Shown: positions 1 to 10,370 of the stretch, piece by piece
How positions within the stretch are numbered: the first letter of the stretch is position 1
How the letters are laid out: each line of letters starts with the position of its first letter
NCBI RefSeq assembly: GCF_022230955.1
Contig: NZ_JAKKFI010000043.1
Span: 1 to 64,000 of the forward strand
Source: Micromonospora cabrerizensis
GTDB taxonomy: Bacteria > Actinomycetota > Actinomycetes > Mycobacteriales > Micromonosporaceae
Reading direction: 5' to 3'
DNA length: 64,000 nt
Translations under genes and position numbers: made by a program
The notes under the pieces: model-generated
What the model was told of the DNA's origin: nothing
Database searches by the model: none
What the model saw: the letters and a program-made list of their open reading frames with translations, nothing else

Positions 1-24
1 GGTGCACCGCCGCGGCGGTGCACC
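1..24 (-). terminator. Hairpin downstream of the enolase-family gene
   Basis: The first 24 bases form a perfect palindrome with two 12-base arms (GGTGCACCGCCG and its complement). It lies 27 bases beyond the stop of the minus-strand gene ending at 52, where the four-gene transporter operon would terminate. No T-tract is visible because the window ends here, so the terminator role is inferred from position and stem strength. Confidence 0.55.
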
Positions 25-51
25 CACGCTCCCGTTGATGTGGTGGTCAGC

Positions 52-1275
52 TCAGTGCCGCGCGGTGGGCGCCACGTCGTTGTGCGAGTTCAGCGAAACG
101 ATGGGCACCTGGGGGCCGGGGATGATGCCGTCGACCCCGGCCAGCAGCCGACGGCCGGCCCGCTCGGGCCGGACGTTGGGGCTGTCGGCCGTCTGCGCCT
201 GCGGGCGGCGGTTGGCGGCCCGGATCAGCTCCTCGTCGACCCGGACGCCCAGCCCGGGTGAGTCGCCGAGGACGAAGGCACCATCCTCGACGTGCAGGTC
301 GATGGAGACCCCGACCGGTCGGTGAAGGTCCTGCAACTCGCTGGTCAGGTGGTTCGGCACCGAGGTCGCGGCGTGCAGCAGCCCGACCGGGCTGTTGCCG
401 ATCGGGCTGACCGGCAGGTCGTGGGCGTGTGCCAGGGCGGACGTCCGCAGGAAGTGGGTGACCCCCCAGACAGCGGCCATCTGGACGACGTCGACCGCGC
501 CGGCGGCGATCAGCGGGCGGTACTGCTCGAGCCCGGTGAGGTTCTCCCCGGTGGCGACCGACGCACACACTCCTCGGCTCACCGCGGCGTGGCCCTCGGC
601 GTCCCAGCGTCGGACGGGCTCCTCGATCCAGATGAGGTCCAGGCTGCGTTCGAGTTCGCAGACGTGCCGAACGGCCTGCTTTCGGGTCCACGCCTCGTTC
701 ACGTCGAGCATCAGACCCGGCCGGCGACCGTGGCCGGCCTCGGTCAGGACGTCCCTGACCAGGCCGAGTCGGTGCCGGTCGCGCTCGATGTCGAGGCCAC
801 CCTTGAGCTTGGCGGCCCGCAGACCGTGGCTGGCGTAGACCTCGTACTCGGAGACGAGCTCGTCGTCGGTCAGCCCGATGTCCAGGCCGGAAGCGTAGGC
901 GGGAACCCGCCGGTCGCGTCCGCCCAGCAGCCGCCACAACGGCTCGCCTGCGGCCTGCGCCTTGATGTCCCAGAGCGCGGTGTCGAGAGCACCGATGGTG
1001 CCGAACACCGGGCCGGCGTGGCCCGCCTTGAAGGTGTGCCGCAACATGCGGTCGTAGAGGGTCGTCACCGCGCGCGGGTCCTCGCCCTCGATGGCGGCGA
1101 AGACCCGCTCGATCTCGACGTGCGGCCCGAGGCCGATTCCCGAGATGCCCTCGTCGGTGTCGACGACGACGATCGAGACCGGGACCACCCCGTCGGCGAA
1201 GACGCCGTTGGCATCGCCGACCGGCCGCCCCCATTCCTGGACCGTGGTGAGCGTCCGATATCCCGTGATGCGCAT
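52..1275 (-). CDS. Mandelate racemase/muconate-lactonizing (enolase superfamily) sugar-acid enzyme
   Basis: This 407-residue protein is a complete enolase-superfamily member. It has the capping N-terminal domain, then the barrel with the KLK lysine motif (about residue 155), metal ligands in LDVNEAW, IEEPVRRW and TGENL, and a C-terminal SPIGNSP loop. Such enzymes remove a proton alpha to a carboxylate; in sugar loci they are usually acid-sugar dehydratases acting on galactonate, xylonate or arabinonate. It is the last gene of an operon: its ATG lies one base beyond the stop of the upstream permease, so it is co-expressed with a sugar importer and probably acts on the imported or oxidised sugar. 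The exact substrate cannot be read from the sequence. Confidence 0.85.
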   Translation of the reverse strand: MRITGYRTLTTVQEWGRPVGDANGVFADGVVPVSIVVVDTDEGISGIGLGPHVEIERVFAAIEGEDPRAVTTLYDRMLRHTFKAGHAGPVFGTIGALDTALWDIKAQAAGEPLWRLLGGRDRRVPAYASGLDIGLTDDELVSEYEVYASHGLRAAKLKGGLDIERDRHRLGLVRDVLTEAGHGRRPGLMLDVNEAWTRKQAVRHVCELERSLDLIWIEEPVRRWDAEGHAAVSRGVCASVATGENLTGLEQYRPLIAAGAVDVVQMAAVWGVTHFLRTSALAHAHDLPVSPIGNSPVGLLHAATSVPNHLTSELQDLHRPVGVSIDLHVEDGAFVLGDSPGLGVRVDEELIRAANRRPQAQTADSPNVRPERAGRRLLAGVDGIIPGPQVPIVSLNSHNDVAPTARH

Positions 1276-1276
1276 G

Positions 1277-2104
1277 TCAACCCTTCGTGGAACCGGCGGC
1301 TACACCGTCGGCAATTTGGCGCTGGAGGAACAGGTAGACCAACAGGACGGGTATGGCGGCGATCAGCACCCCGGAGGCGAAGGTGGGGATGTTGTCGGAG
1401 TACTGCCCGCGCAACGAGGTCACCCCGATCATCAGCGTCCGGTGCTCGGCCGAGGGCATCATCACCAGCGCCATGAGGACGTCGTTCCAGCAGAACAGGG
1501 CGTTGAGGATGCCGACCGACAGCAGCGCCGGGGTGCCCAGCGGCAGCATGATCCGGCGGTACACGCCGTACACGGTGCTGCCGTCAATCCGCGCGGCGTC
1601 GACGATCTCTGGCGGGATGCCCTTGTAGTAACTCGTCATGAGAAAGACCGTGAAGGGCAGGAACTGGGCCACGTAGACCAGGATCAGGCCCGGGTACGTG
1701 TCGATGAGCGCGGTGTCGGCCATGATCCGGGCGAGCGGCACCATGATCACCTGGAACGGGATGAAGAGCCCCGCGAGGCAACCCAGGAACAGCGCCGACG
1801 AGCCGCGGAACCGCAGTTGGCTCAGGGCGAAGCCGGCCATCGATCCGAACAGCAGCAGCAGGAACACCGACACCGTCACCACGAACAGCGAGTTGACGAA
1901 GTAGCGGCCCATGCCGACGCTGGTCCACGCCGTGCTGATGTTCTCCCAGCGTAGGGCGTCGGTCAGGCCGAACCGGTCGAGGATGTAGTCACGCCGGGTC
2001 TTCATCGCGACGTTGGCGGTGAACAGCAGGGGGTAGATCGTCGCCAGGGCGAGCAGCGACATGGGGATGGCGATCAGCCACCGTCCCAGGCGGAGGCGAG
2101 ACAT
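1277..2104 (-). CDS. Carbohydrate ABC transporter permease (MalG type)
   Basis: A 275-residue inner-membrane permease of the CUT1 sugar importer class with about six hydrophobic segments. The EAA-loop region is recognisable around residues 165-185 (EIVDAARIDGSTVYGVYRRIMLPLG), where the missing ATPase would dock. Its start codon overlaps the stop of the upstream permease by one base (TGATG), which indicates translational coupling. It forms a heterodimer with the product of 2104-3078 and works with the binding protein encoded at 3089-4354. No ATP-binding subunit is encoded nearby, so a shared ATPase of the MsiK kind is expected, as in other actinomycete sugar importers. Confidence 0.9.
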   Translation of the reverse strand: MSRLRLGRWLIAIPMSLLALATIYPLLFTANVAMKTRRDYILDRFGLTDALRWENISTAWTSVGMGRYFVNSLFVVTVSVFLLLLFGSMAGFALSQLRFRGSSALFLGCLAGLFIPFQVIMVPLARIMADTALIDTYPGLILVYVAQFLPFTVFLMTSYYKGIPPEIVDAARIDGSTVYGVYRRIMLPLGTPALLSVGILNALFCWNDVLMALVMMPSAEHRTLMIGVTSLRGQYSDNIPTFASGVLIAAIPVLLVYLFLQRQIADGVAAGSTKG

Positions 2105-3078
2105 CAGTCCTCCTTTCCGGAACGTTCGAGCAGCTTGATCTGCAACAGCCCCACCACAAGCATGATCATGAAGAGGATCGTCGAGGCCGCCGACGCGAGA
2201 GCCGGACGGTTCATCTGGCCCTGCTGCTTCCAGATGTAGAACTCCGGTAGGTACGTCGACCCCTCCGGGCCGCCGCTGGTCATGATGTAGAGGAGGCCGA
2301 ACATCGAGGTCAGCATCCCGATCATCGTGGTCACGAAGACGAACTGGATGGTGCGCGAGAGGGCCGGGACGATCACGTGCCAGACCACCTGGCGCAGCGA
2401 CGCCCCGTCCACCCGGGCCGCGTCCAGCAGCGCGGGGTCCAGCGTGGCGAAGCCGGCGAGGAACACCACCAGGGCCATCCCGAAGGTGGCCCAGATGTGC
2501 ACGCCGACCACCATGAACATCGCGATGTCCGGGTCACCGAGCCAGTCGATCGGATCGACACCGACCGAGGAGAGGACGGCGTTGAGGGGGCCGTCGAAGG
2601 CGAGCAGCAGGTTGAAGATCGCACCGACGATGACCGGTGAGAGCACCGCGGGAAAGAAGTAGACGCTGCGGTAGAAGCGGTGACCCGGCACCCGCAGGTA
2701 GATGAACGTCGCGAGCAGCCCGGGGATCGCCACCGCCACCGGCAGCAGCAGCACCAGCAGCCCGACGTTCTTCAGCGCGGTCTGGAACAGCGGGTCGGCG
2801 AAGAGCTCGCGATAGTTGCCGAAACCGACAGCCGTCCCGTTCTGCGCGCCGTCGCCGGTGAAGGAGAAGTTGACGCCGAGGATCAGCGGGTAGAGCCGCA
2901 GCAGCACGATGATCAGGACGGCCGGAAGGACCAGGATGTAGGGGGCGTAGCGCTCGGCCCCCAGGCCACCACGGGTGCGACGGGGTCGTGTGCCGCTCCG
3001 ATGCGTGGCGGGGGTGACCGCCGCCCCGCCGGCCCGCCCGGCCGAAGCCGGACGGACCGACGGTTGCGTGTTTCCCAT
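2104..3078 (-). CDS. Carbohydrate ABC transporter permease (MalF type)
   Basis: A permease of about 324 residues with a long, basic, Pro/Ala-rich cytoplasmic N-terminus followed by six hydrophobic segments, the usual MalF-like arrangement. The EAA loop contains DAARVDGASLRQVVWHVIVP near residue 215. The start was set at the ATG at 3078; an in-frame GTG two codons upstream (3084) is an alternative. It lies 10 bases after the binding-protein stop and overlaps the next permease by one base, so the order is binding protein, MalF, MalG, enolase-family enzyme. The imported sugar is unknown; the locus suggests a xylan- or arabinan-derived oligosaccharide. Confidence 0.9.
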   Translation of the reverse strand: MGNTQPSVRPASAGRAGGAAVTPATHRSGTRPRRTRGGLGAERYAPYILVLPAVLIIVLLRLYPLILGVNFSFTGDGAQNGTAVGFGNYRELFADPLFQTALKNVGLLVLLLPVAVAIPGLLATFIYLRVPGHRFYRSVYFFPAVLSPVIVGAIFNLLLAFDGPLNAVLSSVGVDPIDWLGDPDIAMFMVVGVHIWATFGMALVVFLAGFATLDPALLDAARVDGASLRQVVWHVIVPALSRTIQFVFVTTMIGMLTSMFGLLYIMTSGGPEGSTYLPEFYIWKQQGQMNRPALASAASTILFMIMLVVGLLQIKLLERSGKED

Positions 3079-3088
3079 TGGCACGAGG

Positions 3089-4354
3089 TCAGCCCGCCTG
3101 GTCGGAAGCGGCCAACTGCTTCACCACCTCGTCGACGGTGATCGACCCGCTGAGCAGTTGCTGGGAGAGGCGCCCCATCAGGTCCAGCGTCTTCGAGGAG
3201 AGCGCCACGTGCAGGGCGGGCTTGCCGCTCTTCAGCTCGCTGACGAGCGTGGCGACGGCCGGCCCGGCCTGCGACACGTCGATGGTGGTGTCGGCGGCGA
3301 TCGCGCCGGCGTCGGCGTAGAAGGCCTTCAACGCGTCGGCCGAACTCAGGGAGCGCACCAGGTCGGCGGCCACCTTCGGGTCCTTGGTCCACTTGGCGAC
3401 CGCGTAGCCGATGCCACCGTCGTACGGGAGGCTCGGGGTGGTGCCGGCGGTGACGACCGGGGCCTTCATGACGCCGAGCTTCTCCGGGGTGAGGAACTCG
3501 TTGAAGTCCTGCCAGTGCCCCACGTCCGACATGAGACCCATGACGTGCGCGGCCTTACCGGACTGGAAGAGGGCGAAGGAGTCGTTGAACATGGCGGTCG
3601 AGTTGGCCCCGTCGCTGTTCATCTTCTTGTCGCCGGTCTCCTTCCAGGTCTGGAAGACCCGCTTGACGTTTGCCGAGTTCCAGTCGCGCTTGCCGGTGAT
3701 CCAGGCGTCGTACTCCGCGGCGGTGAGGGTGGTCGAGCCCATGCTGGAGAGCCAGAACTGGATGCCGACGCCCTCCTTGTTGCCGAGGGCGAAGCACTTG
3801 GAGCCGGCCTTGGCGATGGCGGCGCAGTCGGCGGTGAACTTGTCCCAGGTGGTGGCCGGGCTCGCCGGGTCGAGGTTCGCCTTCTGGTAGATCGCCTTGT
3901 TGTAGTAGATCGGGTAACCCTGGAGCGTCACCGGGGCGGCGTAGGTCTTGCCGTCCTTGCCGAACGCCTCCCAGCCGGCCAACCGCTGCCTGTCCTCGGC
4001 CACGTAGTCGTCGAGCGGCACCAACGCGTCCACCCGGTCGCGGATCTGGCCACCACCGTTGAACAGCATGACGTCCGGGCCCTTGCCGGACTGGATGGCC
4101 GCACCGAGCAGCGTGTAGTACTGGTCGAAGGGCTGCGCGACGAACTCGACAGTGACGTCGGGGTGCTTCTTCTTGAAGTCGGCCTTCGCCTTGTCCAGAT
4201 ACGATTTGGCGAACGGCTCGCCGGACTTCCAGTCCCACACCACCAACTTGCTGTCCGACCCACCGCTGGACTTGCCCGAGTCGCTGGCACTTCCGCAGCC
4301 GGTCAGGGCCAGTCCCACAACGAGGACGGCCGACCATATTGCGCGCTGTCTCAT
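3089..4354 (-). CDS. Sugar ABC transporter substrate-binding lipoprotein
   Basis: This 421-residue extracellular solute-binding protein (family 1) starts at the ATG at 4354, which is preceded by AGAGGGA at good spacing. A longer upstream reading is possible but lacks a signal. Residues 1-25 are a lipoprotein signal ending in the lipobox LTGC, so the mature protein is anchored to the outer face of the membrane. A Ser/Gly linker follows, then the periplasmic-binding fold with aromatic residues typical of sugar pockets. It is the first gene of the operon. A FadR-type palindrome lies at 4429-4443, about 75 bases upstream, between this gene and the divergent GntR regulator, so repression by that regulator is likely. 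Confidence 0.92.
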   Translation of the reverse strand: MRQRAIWSAVLVVGLALTGCGSASDSGKSSGGSDSKLVVWDWKSGEPFAKSYLDKAKADFKKKHPDVTVEFVAQPFDQYYTLLGAAIQSGKGPDVMLFNGGGQIRDRVDALVPLDDYVAEDRQRLAGWEAFGKDGKTYAAPVTLQGYPIYYNKAIYQKANLDPASPATTWDKFTADCAAIAKAGSKCFALGNKEGVGIQFWLSSMGSTTLTAAEYDAWITGKRDWNSANVKRVFQTWKETGDKKMNSDGANSTAMFNDSFALFQSGKAAHVMGLMSDVGHWQDFNEFLTPEKLGVMKAPVVTAGTTPSLPYDGGIGYAVAKWTKDPKVAADLVRSLSSADALKAFYADAGAIAADTTIDVSQAGPAVATLVSELKSGKPALHVALSSKTLDLMGRLSQQLLSGSITVDEVVKQLAASDQAG

Positions 4355-4428
4355 CAGTTGTTCCCTCTGAACGTGGGGTGGCCGACGGACAGGCCGCCAT
4401 GCCAATGTTGATCGGAAAGTAACTCGTA

Positions 4429-4443
4429 TGACGTGTGACGTCA
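4429..4443. promoter_or_regulatory. Predicted GntR/FadR-family operator, site 1
   Basis: The sequence TGACGT-GTG-ACGTCA is a perfect 6+6 palindrome. Its core GT-N3-AC is the classical FadR-subfamily half-site arrangement. It sits in the divergent region between the sugar-binding lipoprotein gene (start 4354) and the GntR gene (start 4501), so one site could control both. Related copies occur at 6973-6987 and 21769-21783. Confidence 0.75.
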
Positions 4444-4500
4444 ATACTCGGCCGTAGACTGGTGCGGACGTCGTGCCACGGCGAGTCATTCGGAGGGGAC

Positions 4501-5271
4501 ATGACGCCAGCGCAGGAGACAGCCCTGAACAATCCGGTGACCCCGGCGTGGGTGCGTCGACCGACCAACCTCGCCAGGGCGGTCACCGCCGAACTCGTGC
4601 AACGCATCGTCCGTGGCGTACACCCGTCCGGCACGTCCCTGCCTCCCGAACCGATCCTCTGCGAGACCTTCTCCGTGAGCCGGACCGTCGTCCGGGAAGC
4701 CGTCAAGATCCTTCAGGAGAAGGGGTTGGTGCAGGTCCGTCAGGGCGCCGGCACCATGGTCACCCCACCGTCACACTGGGACATGCTCGACGAGCTCGTC
4801 CTCGCGGCCACCATCGCCGAGGACGACAGCCTCGCCATCCTCGACGACCTCGTCGTCACCCGGCGGGTGCTGGAGTCGGACATGGCGAACGTCGCCGCCC
4901 GCCTCGCCGACGACGAGACCGTCGACCGGCTGCGGGCCATGGTGGACCGGATGGACGAACTCGTCGACGACCACGTCACGTACCACGACCACGACCGGGC
5001 CTTCCACGACACGATCATGCAGGCATCCGGCAACCGCATCGCCCGCGGCGTCGTGCGGGCACTGGAGAGCCAGGTCATCAACACCGCGCGCTACATGGGC
5101 CGCACCGAACGCTCGCTGTGCGTGGCATCCAACAAGGGCCACCGACGCATCTACGAGCGCATCGCCGCCCACGACTCCGAGGGCGCCGCCGAGGCGATGT
5201 TCACCCACATCACCGAGGCCTGGCTGGTCCGCCGCAGCGGCTCGGGCAAGCCGGTACGTCTCCAACGCTGA
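4501..5271 (+). CDS. GntR-family (FadR/FCD) transcriptional regulator
   Basis: A 256-residue regulator. The start at 4501 is chosen because it follows GGAGGGGAC; an earlier ATG at 4435 would run through the operator. Residues about 20-95 are the GntR winged helix, with the recognition part CETFSVSRTVVREAVKILQEKG and a wing ending in RQGAGTMV. Residues about 110-240 are an all-helical FCD ligand domain with metal-type residues (a D in TYHDHDRAFH and H in FTHITEAW). FCD regulators bind sugar acids or related carboxylates and are released from GT-N3-AC sites. Matching palindromes at 4429, 6973 and 21769 suggest it controls the divergent importer, the ricin-esterase and the GH54 enzyme at 21824. 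Confidence 0.9.
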   Translation: MTPAQETALNNPVTPAWVRRPTNLARAVTAELVQRIVRGVHPSGTSLPPEPILCETFSVSRTVVREAVKILQEKGLVQVRQGAGTMVTPPSHWDMLDELVLAATIAEDDSLAILDDLVVTRRVLESDMANVAARLADDETVDRLRAMVDRMDELVDDHVTYHDHDRAFHDTIMQASGNRIARGVVRALESQVINTARYMGRTERSLCVASNKGHRRIYERIAAHDSEGAAEAMFTHITEAWLVRRSGSGKPVRLQR

Positions 5272-5317
5272 GGGCGGCAGCGCCCGCTCCGTGAAACCGG
5301 AGCAGGCGCCACCGCCC
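5272..5317. terminator. Imperfect hairpin between convergent genes
   Basis: GGGCGG at 5272 pairs with CCGCCC at 5312-5317, and an inner CGCTCCG pairs with CGGAGC around a tgaaa loop. The structure sits between the stop of the GntR gene and the stop of the convergent esterase gene, so it may terminate both. Confidence 0.5.
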
Positions 5318-5348
5318 ATGTCAGCGCCGACCGGGCCGGCGACCGGGG

Positions 5349-6734
5349 TCAGGAGAACTGCGCGAAGAACCTCCAGATCTCACCCTTGGTCCAGGTCGTG
5401 ATGCCGCTCTCGGCGTAGGTGCCGTCCACCGGGCCGGGCATGTGACCGTTGTCGTACGCGGCCCACTGCACGGGGTAACCGGACCGGCAGCCCGAGTAGG
5501 TGGTCGTGATGTGGGTGCGGCTGCCCGCGCCCGGCTCGGGCGGGTTCTGCGCCGCACAGCCGTTGTTGCGGACGAACGTGTCCCGCAACGACCGCCCCTG
5601 ACCGATGCTCAGGACGTTGTCCGAGATGCCGTGCAGCCCGAAGTACGCGATGGGCTGCGTGCCGCCGCTGCACCCGCTGATCTGCCCGCCGGAGATGACC
5701 GCGACGGCCCGGAAGACGGTGGGCCGTGCGCAGGCGAGGGCATAGCTCATGCCGCCACCCCAGCTGAAGCCGAGGGCGAAGCGCTGCCTCGGGTTGACGC
5801 AGAGGCTGCTCTCGATCCGGGTGATCATGTCATCGACGAAGGTGATGTCCTCACCGCCGGCGTTGCCCCAACCGTTGCCGAACCCCTGGGGTGCGACCAG
5901 GATCGCGCTGTTGTTCGACTGCTCCTGCTGCCCGTAGTAGGACCACGGGGTCCCGCTGGTGCCGCCGGAGGAGATGTCCTGCATGGTGCCGCCGCGCCAG
6001 TGGAACGCGAAGATCAGCCGATACGGGTTGCTGTTGTTGTAGTTGGTGGGCACCCGCAGGATGAAGGTACGGCTCTTGCCGTTGGTCTGGATCGTGTGCG
6101 TGCCGCTGGAGAGCGTCGGCGCCTTGCCGCACCCGCTACCACCCGTCGGCGGCGGGTTGCCGCTGTCCGTGGGGACGAGTTGCCACTGCTGGTTGCTGCC
6201 ACCCCAGTCGGCGTACTGCACGATGTTGCCACCGTCGGCCGTGGAGGCTCCCTGCACCTCGACGGCCTTGTTGCTGTTGCGGTTGATCAGCCGGACGTGG
6301 CCGCCGTCGGAGTCGGCCAGCCGGAACTGCTGGTTCGTCCCGTTGAGGTCGGCCCACTGCACGATCGCGCCGCCGTCGGCGGTGGAGAAACCGCTGACGT
6401 CGAGCACCTTGCCCGAGTGCCGGGACTTCAGTCGGTAGAAGCCGCCCCCGGAATCGACGAACTGCCACTGCTGGTTCGCGCCGTTGTTCCGGGTCCACTG
6501 GCTGACCCGTGCGCCGTCGTTGGTGGCCGAGCCGTACAGGTCCAGTGCCTTGCCGCTGTTGCGGTTGACGAGGACGTACCAGGCGTTGGTGTCCACGGTC
6601 GCCGCCGACGCGGGGGCCGCGTTGACCGCGACGAGCGCGGTGGCCGCCATGACCGCGGCCGCCGCTGCGGCCAACCCTGACCGCCAGCGACGTCTCCGTG
6701 GAGAGGCGGGACGAGCCTCACCGATGGCCTTCAT
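5349..6734 (-). CDS. Secreted ricin-lectin + CE1-type (feruloyl/acetylxylan) esterase
   Basis: A 461-residue exported enzyme. A basic, arginine-rich leader and hydrophobic core end near residue 44 at ASA. Residues 48-190 are a three-repeat ricin B (CBM13) domain with QQW/QQF signatures. After a PPPTGG linker, residues about 202-461 are a PHB-depolymerase/CE1 alpha/beta hydrolase with nucleophile S324 in GFSWGG, a probable acid D372 (HGISDN) and H431 (DNGHMPG). It most likely removes ferulate or acetate from arabinoxylan; feruloyl versus acetyl activity cannot be decided. The lectin is almost the same as that at the C-terminus of the neighbouring xylanase. A FadR-type palindrome lies 239 bases upstream. 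Confidence 0.88.
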   Translation of the reverse strand: MKAIGEARPASPRRRRWRSGLAAAAAAVMAATALVAVNAAPASAATVDTNAWYVLVNRNSGKALDLYGSATNDGARVSQWTRNNGANQQWQFVDSGGGFYRLKSRHSGKVLDVSGFSTADGGAIVQWADLNGTNQQFRLADSDGGHVRLINRNSNKAVEVQGASTADGGNIVQYADWGGSNQQWQLVPTDSGNPPPTGGSGCGKAPTLSSGTHTIQTNGKSRTFILRVPTNYNNSNPYRLIFAFHWRGGTMQDISSGGTSGTPWSYYGQQEQSNNSAILVAPQGFGNGWGNAGGEDITFVDDMITRIESSLCVNPRQRFALGFSWGGGMSYALACARPTVFRAVAVISGGQISGCSGGTQPIAYFGLHGISDNVLSIGQGRSLRDTFVRNNGCAAQNPPEPGAGSRTHITTTYSGCRSGYPVQWAAYDNGHMPGPVDGTYAESGITTWTKGEIWRFFAQFS

Positions 6735-6972
6735 GGTCCACTCCTTCGATCGGGGTCATCCGCAAGCAGGACGCACGCGGGTGCCCTGGCGTGTGTGCCG
6801 GCGTCTGGTGGTGGCGTCAGCACGTCTGGGGGGATGGGTGCGGGGGGATGCGGCCACCGGCGCACGTCCTCGGCCACGACACGGACCGACCGTGCAGCAG
6901 GCCCGCGCCGACTGCCCGGTGCGCATCCGGCTCCCGGAAGCCAGGTGGTCCGCGGGTGAAAATTAGCGCCTT

Positions 6973-6987
6973 AGACGTCATACGTCA
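6973..6987. promoter_or_regulatory. Predicted GntR/FadR-family operator, site 2
   Basis: On the plus strand the site reads AGACGT-CAT-ACGTCA. Its complement, TGACGT-ATG-ACGTCT, differs by one base in each half from the site at 4429. It lies in the 443-base gap between the xylanase stop (7178) and the ricin-esterase start (6734), so it would serve the esterase gene. I see no gene in the rest of that gap. Confidence 0.7.
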
Positions 6988-7177
6988 AACGATTGCGGTC
7001 GATAGCTGACGGCTGTTCCGCACGTTGCCGTCGACACGCCGGCCCGGTTGCGCAGCGGTCGACGCGGGTCGGTCGACGGCGACCGGAGGCCGCGCCGGTG
7101 GCACCTCGACCCGGGGATCCAGGCGGCCCGCCCGGCTGGGCGAACCGCCTGCGTAACCACCTACGACGTGGCGGTCA

Positions 7178-8734
<1,557 letters not shown>

Positions 8735-8878
8735 TCAGCGCGCCCGGTCCGAGAGGGCCCGCCGGCATCTGCCGGGTCCCGAGGTGACGTCCGCATGCCC
8801 TGGGGACGTCGCGATCGGAGGTACGACCCGTGCGGCTCGCCCGGTGAGCCACCACAACGATCGGCCTCTATATCGAGA

Positions 8879-9062
8879 GTGAGCGATAACATGTCGATCG
8901 TCAAGACGTAACGAGCCGTTCACGCCGATCTGCCGGAACGCCGCGTTTCGCCCGGTACCAACCGGCCCGCAGCAGCCGTGCTCAGCCAGCACGCGACCAG
9001 CGGACGAGCCGCGGAGCCGCTCCGCCGGGGTGCTGCCGCACGGCGACGCTGTTATCGCTCAC
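8879..9062. promoter_or_regulatory. Pair of inverted GTGAGCGATAACA motifs upstream of the xylanase
   Basis: The 13-base motif GTGAGCGATAACA occurs at 8879-8891. Its exact reverse complement occurs at 9050-9062, in the 455-base gap ahead of the xylanase gene and after the PaaX-like gene. The motif resembles half of a LacI-family operator. Two copies about 170 bases apart could support looping. No matching regulator is identified in the window, and the rest of the gap shows no gene. Confidence 0.45.
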
Positions 9063-9099
9063 AGTCGTCAGCCGAGGACGTACGCCGGCTCCTGGTGGT

Positions 9100-10107
9100 T
9101 CACGGACACCCGGTGGCCGGGCTGCCCGGTGCCGACTGCGCCGGGTCCGCGTCGGCGCGCAGCCCGGCGAGGATGTCGGCGGTGGTGTGCGCCTCGATGC
9201 CGGGCGCGACGGCGTCGGTGAAACGCGCGACGACCGCCCGTACGTGTCGTTCCGCGGGTATGGCGAGTCCGTCGTAGACGGCCGCGAACAACTCCCGTGC
9301 CGGCCGCCTGAGCCACCCGTCCGGGAGGAGTTCCACGGGCAGTTGCGGGTCGAGGACGGGAAAGCGGCGGAAGGTGTCCATGATCTCGGTACGGGCCCGC
9401 ACCGCGGCAGCTCCCTCGACCGCCCCGGACGCCACCGGAGACACCAGCGGCGTCCAGCGCCGGAGGAACTCCTCGTAGCCGCGCCTGATCGCCTCGATGT
9501 CCCAGGCCTCGATCGGGGCACGGTGTCCGGCCGAGTCGAGCGGGACCTGCCGTCCGCGGAACACCGAGACGGCACCGTCGGTGAGCTGGTCGAGCTGAGC
9601 CCGAGCGGGAGCGGCCAGCTCTCGGGGCGAGATCCACAACCCGTCGTACAACGGCGCGTATCCGAGCCAGCGGAGCTGGGCGCGCAGGGCCCGCCGCTGC
9701 GTGCTCAGCCCCTGGGGCAGCGAGAAGGCGACGACCGTCCAGCACCCGTCCCACGCTGCCGCAGCGATGGTGGAGGTGATGATCCAGTGGCCGCCGGCGG
9801 AGAGGTTGGCGGCGGCGGCCCGGCTGAGCCGGTAGGAGCTGCGCCGCCCCAGTCGACTGCCCTCCAGGACGCCGCGTCGGGCCAGCCGGCTGATCGCGGT
9901 ACGCGCCCCGGCCGTGGTCACGCCGGTCTCGGCCAGCAGCGCCACGATGGCGGCGGACGGGAGGGCCGCCCGAGTCCGCAGGGTGTAGTCCGCCAGCAGG
10001 GTCACCGCGACGCCCTGGGGCGAGTTGCCCGCCTGCCGCCGGGGCAGTCGCAGTGGCCGGTCTCCGTCGTCCGGATAGATCTCGTCGATGTCGAACGGGC
10101 TTGCCAC
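9100..10107 (-). CDS. PaaX-family transcriptional regulator
   Basis: About 335 residues from the GTG at 10107, chosen because ACGGAGC lies just upstream; the frame stays open to 10239. An N-terminal winged helix (VAVTLLADYTL through GVTTAGARTAISRLARRGVL) is followed by the PaaX core (WDGCWTVVAFSLP, RRALRAQLRWLGYAPLYDGLWISP) and a C-terminal helical domain. PaaX of enteric bacteria represses phenylacetate catabolism in response to phenylacetyl-CoA. Actinomycete relatives occur in many settings, so the ligand here is unknown. An aromatic-CoA signal derived from ferulate would fit neighbouring esterases, but that is speculation. It is divergent from the CE1-CBM2 esterase gene at 10371. Confidence 0.82.
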   Translation of the reverse strand: MASPFDIDEIYPDDGDRPLRLPRRQAGNSPQGVAVTLLADYTLRTRAALPSAAIVALLAETGVTTAGARTAISRLARRGVLEGSRLGRRSSYRLSRAAAANLSAGGHWIITSTIAAAAWDGCWTVVAFSLPQGLSTQRRALRAQLRWLGYAPLYDGLWISPRELAAPARAQLDQLTDGAVSVFRGRQVPLDSAGHRAPIEAWDIEAIRRGYEEFLRRWTPLVSPVASGAVEGAAAVRARTEIMDTFRRFPVLDPQLPVELLPDGWLRRPARELFAAVYDGLAIPAERHVRAVVARFTDAVAPGIEAHTTADILAGLRADADPAQSAPGSPATGCP

Positions 10108-10370
10108 AGGCGCTCCGTGCTCCGCAGGGACGGTGTGCCGACTGTAGACGGGCCGCCGTCGAGCCGGGCCGCGGAGGCCGGCATCGATAGAGACACGTCG
10201 ATTGACACTTGTCGGTCCCGGGGGAACACTAATTGCCACACGATGCCGTCCGGAGCCGGGCAGGGCGAGCCACAGACAGCGGGCATCGCGCGATCATCCG
10301 CGGGGGTCGGGCGCACCCGCGGACCGCGCAGCCAATCCCAGCCCGCACAGGCAACCGAAGGAGTCGTTCG

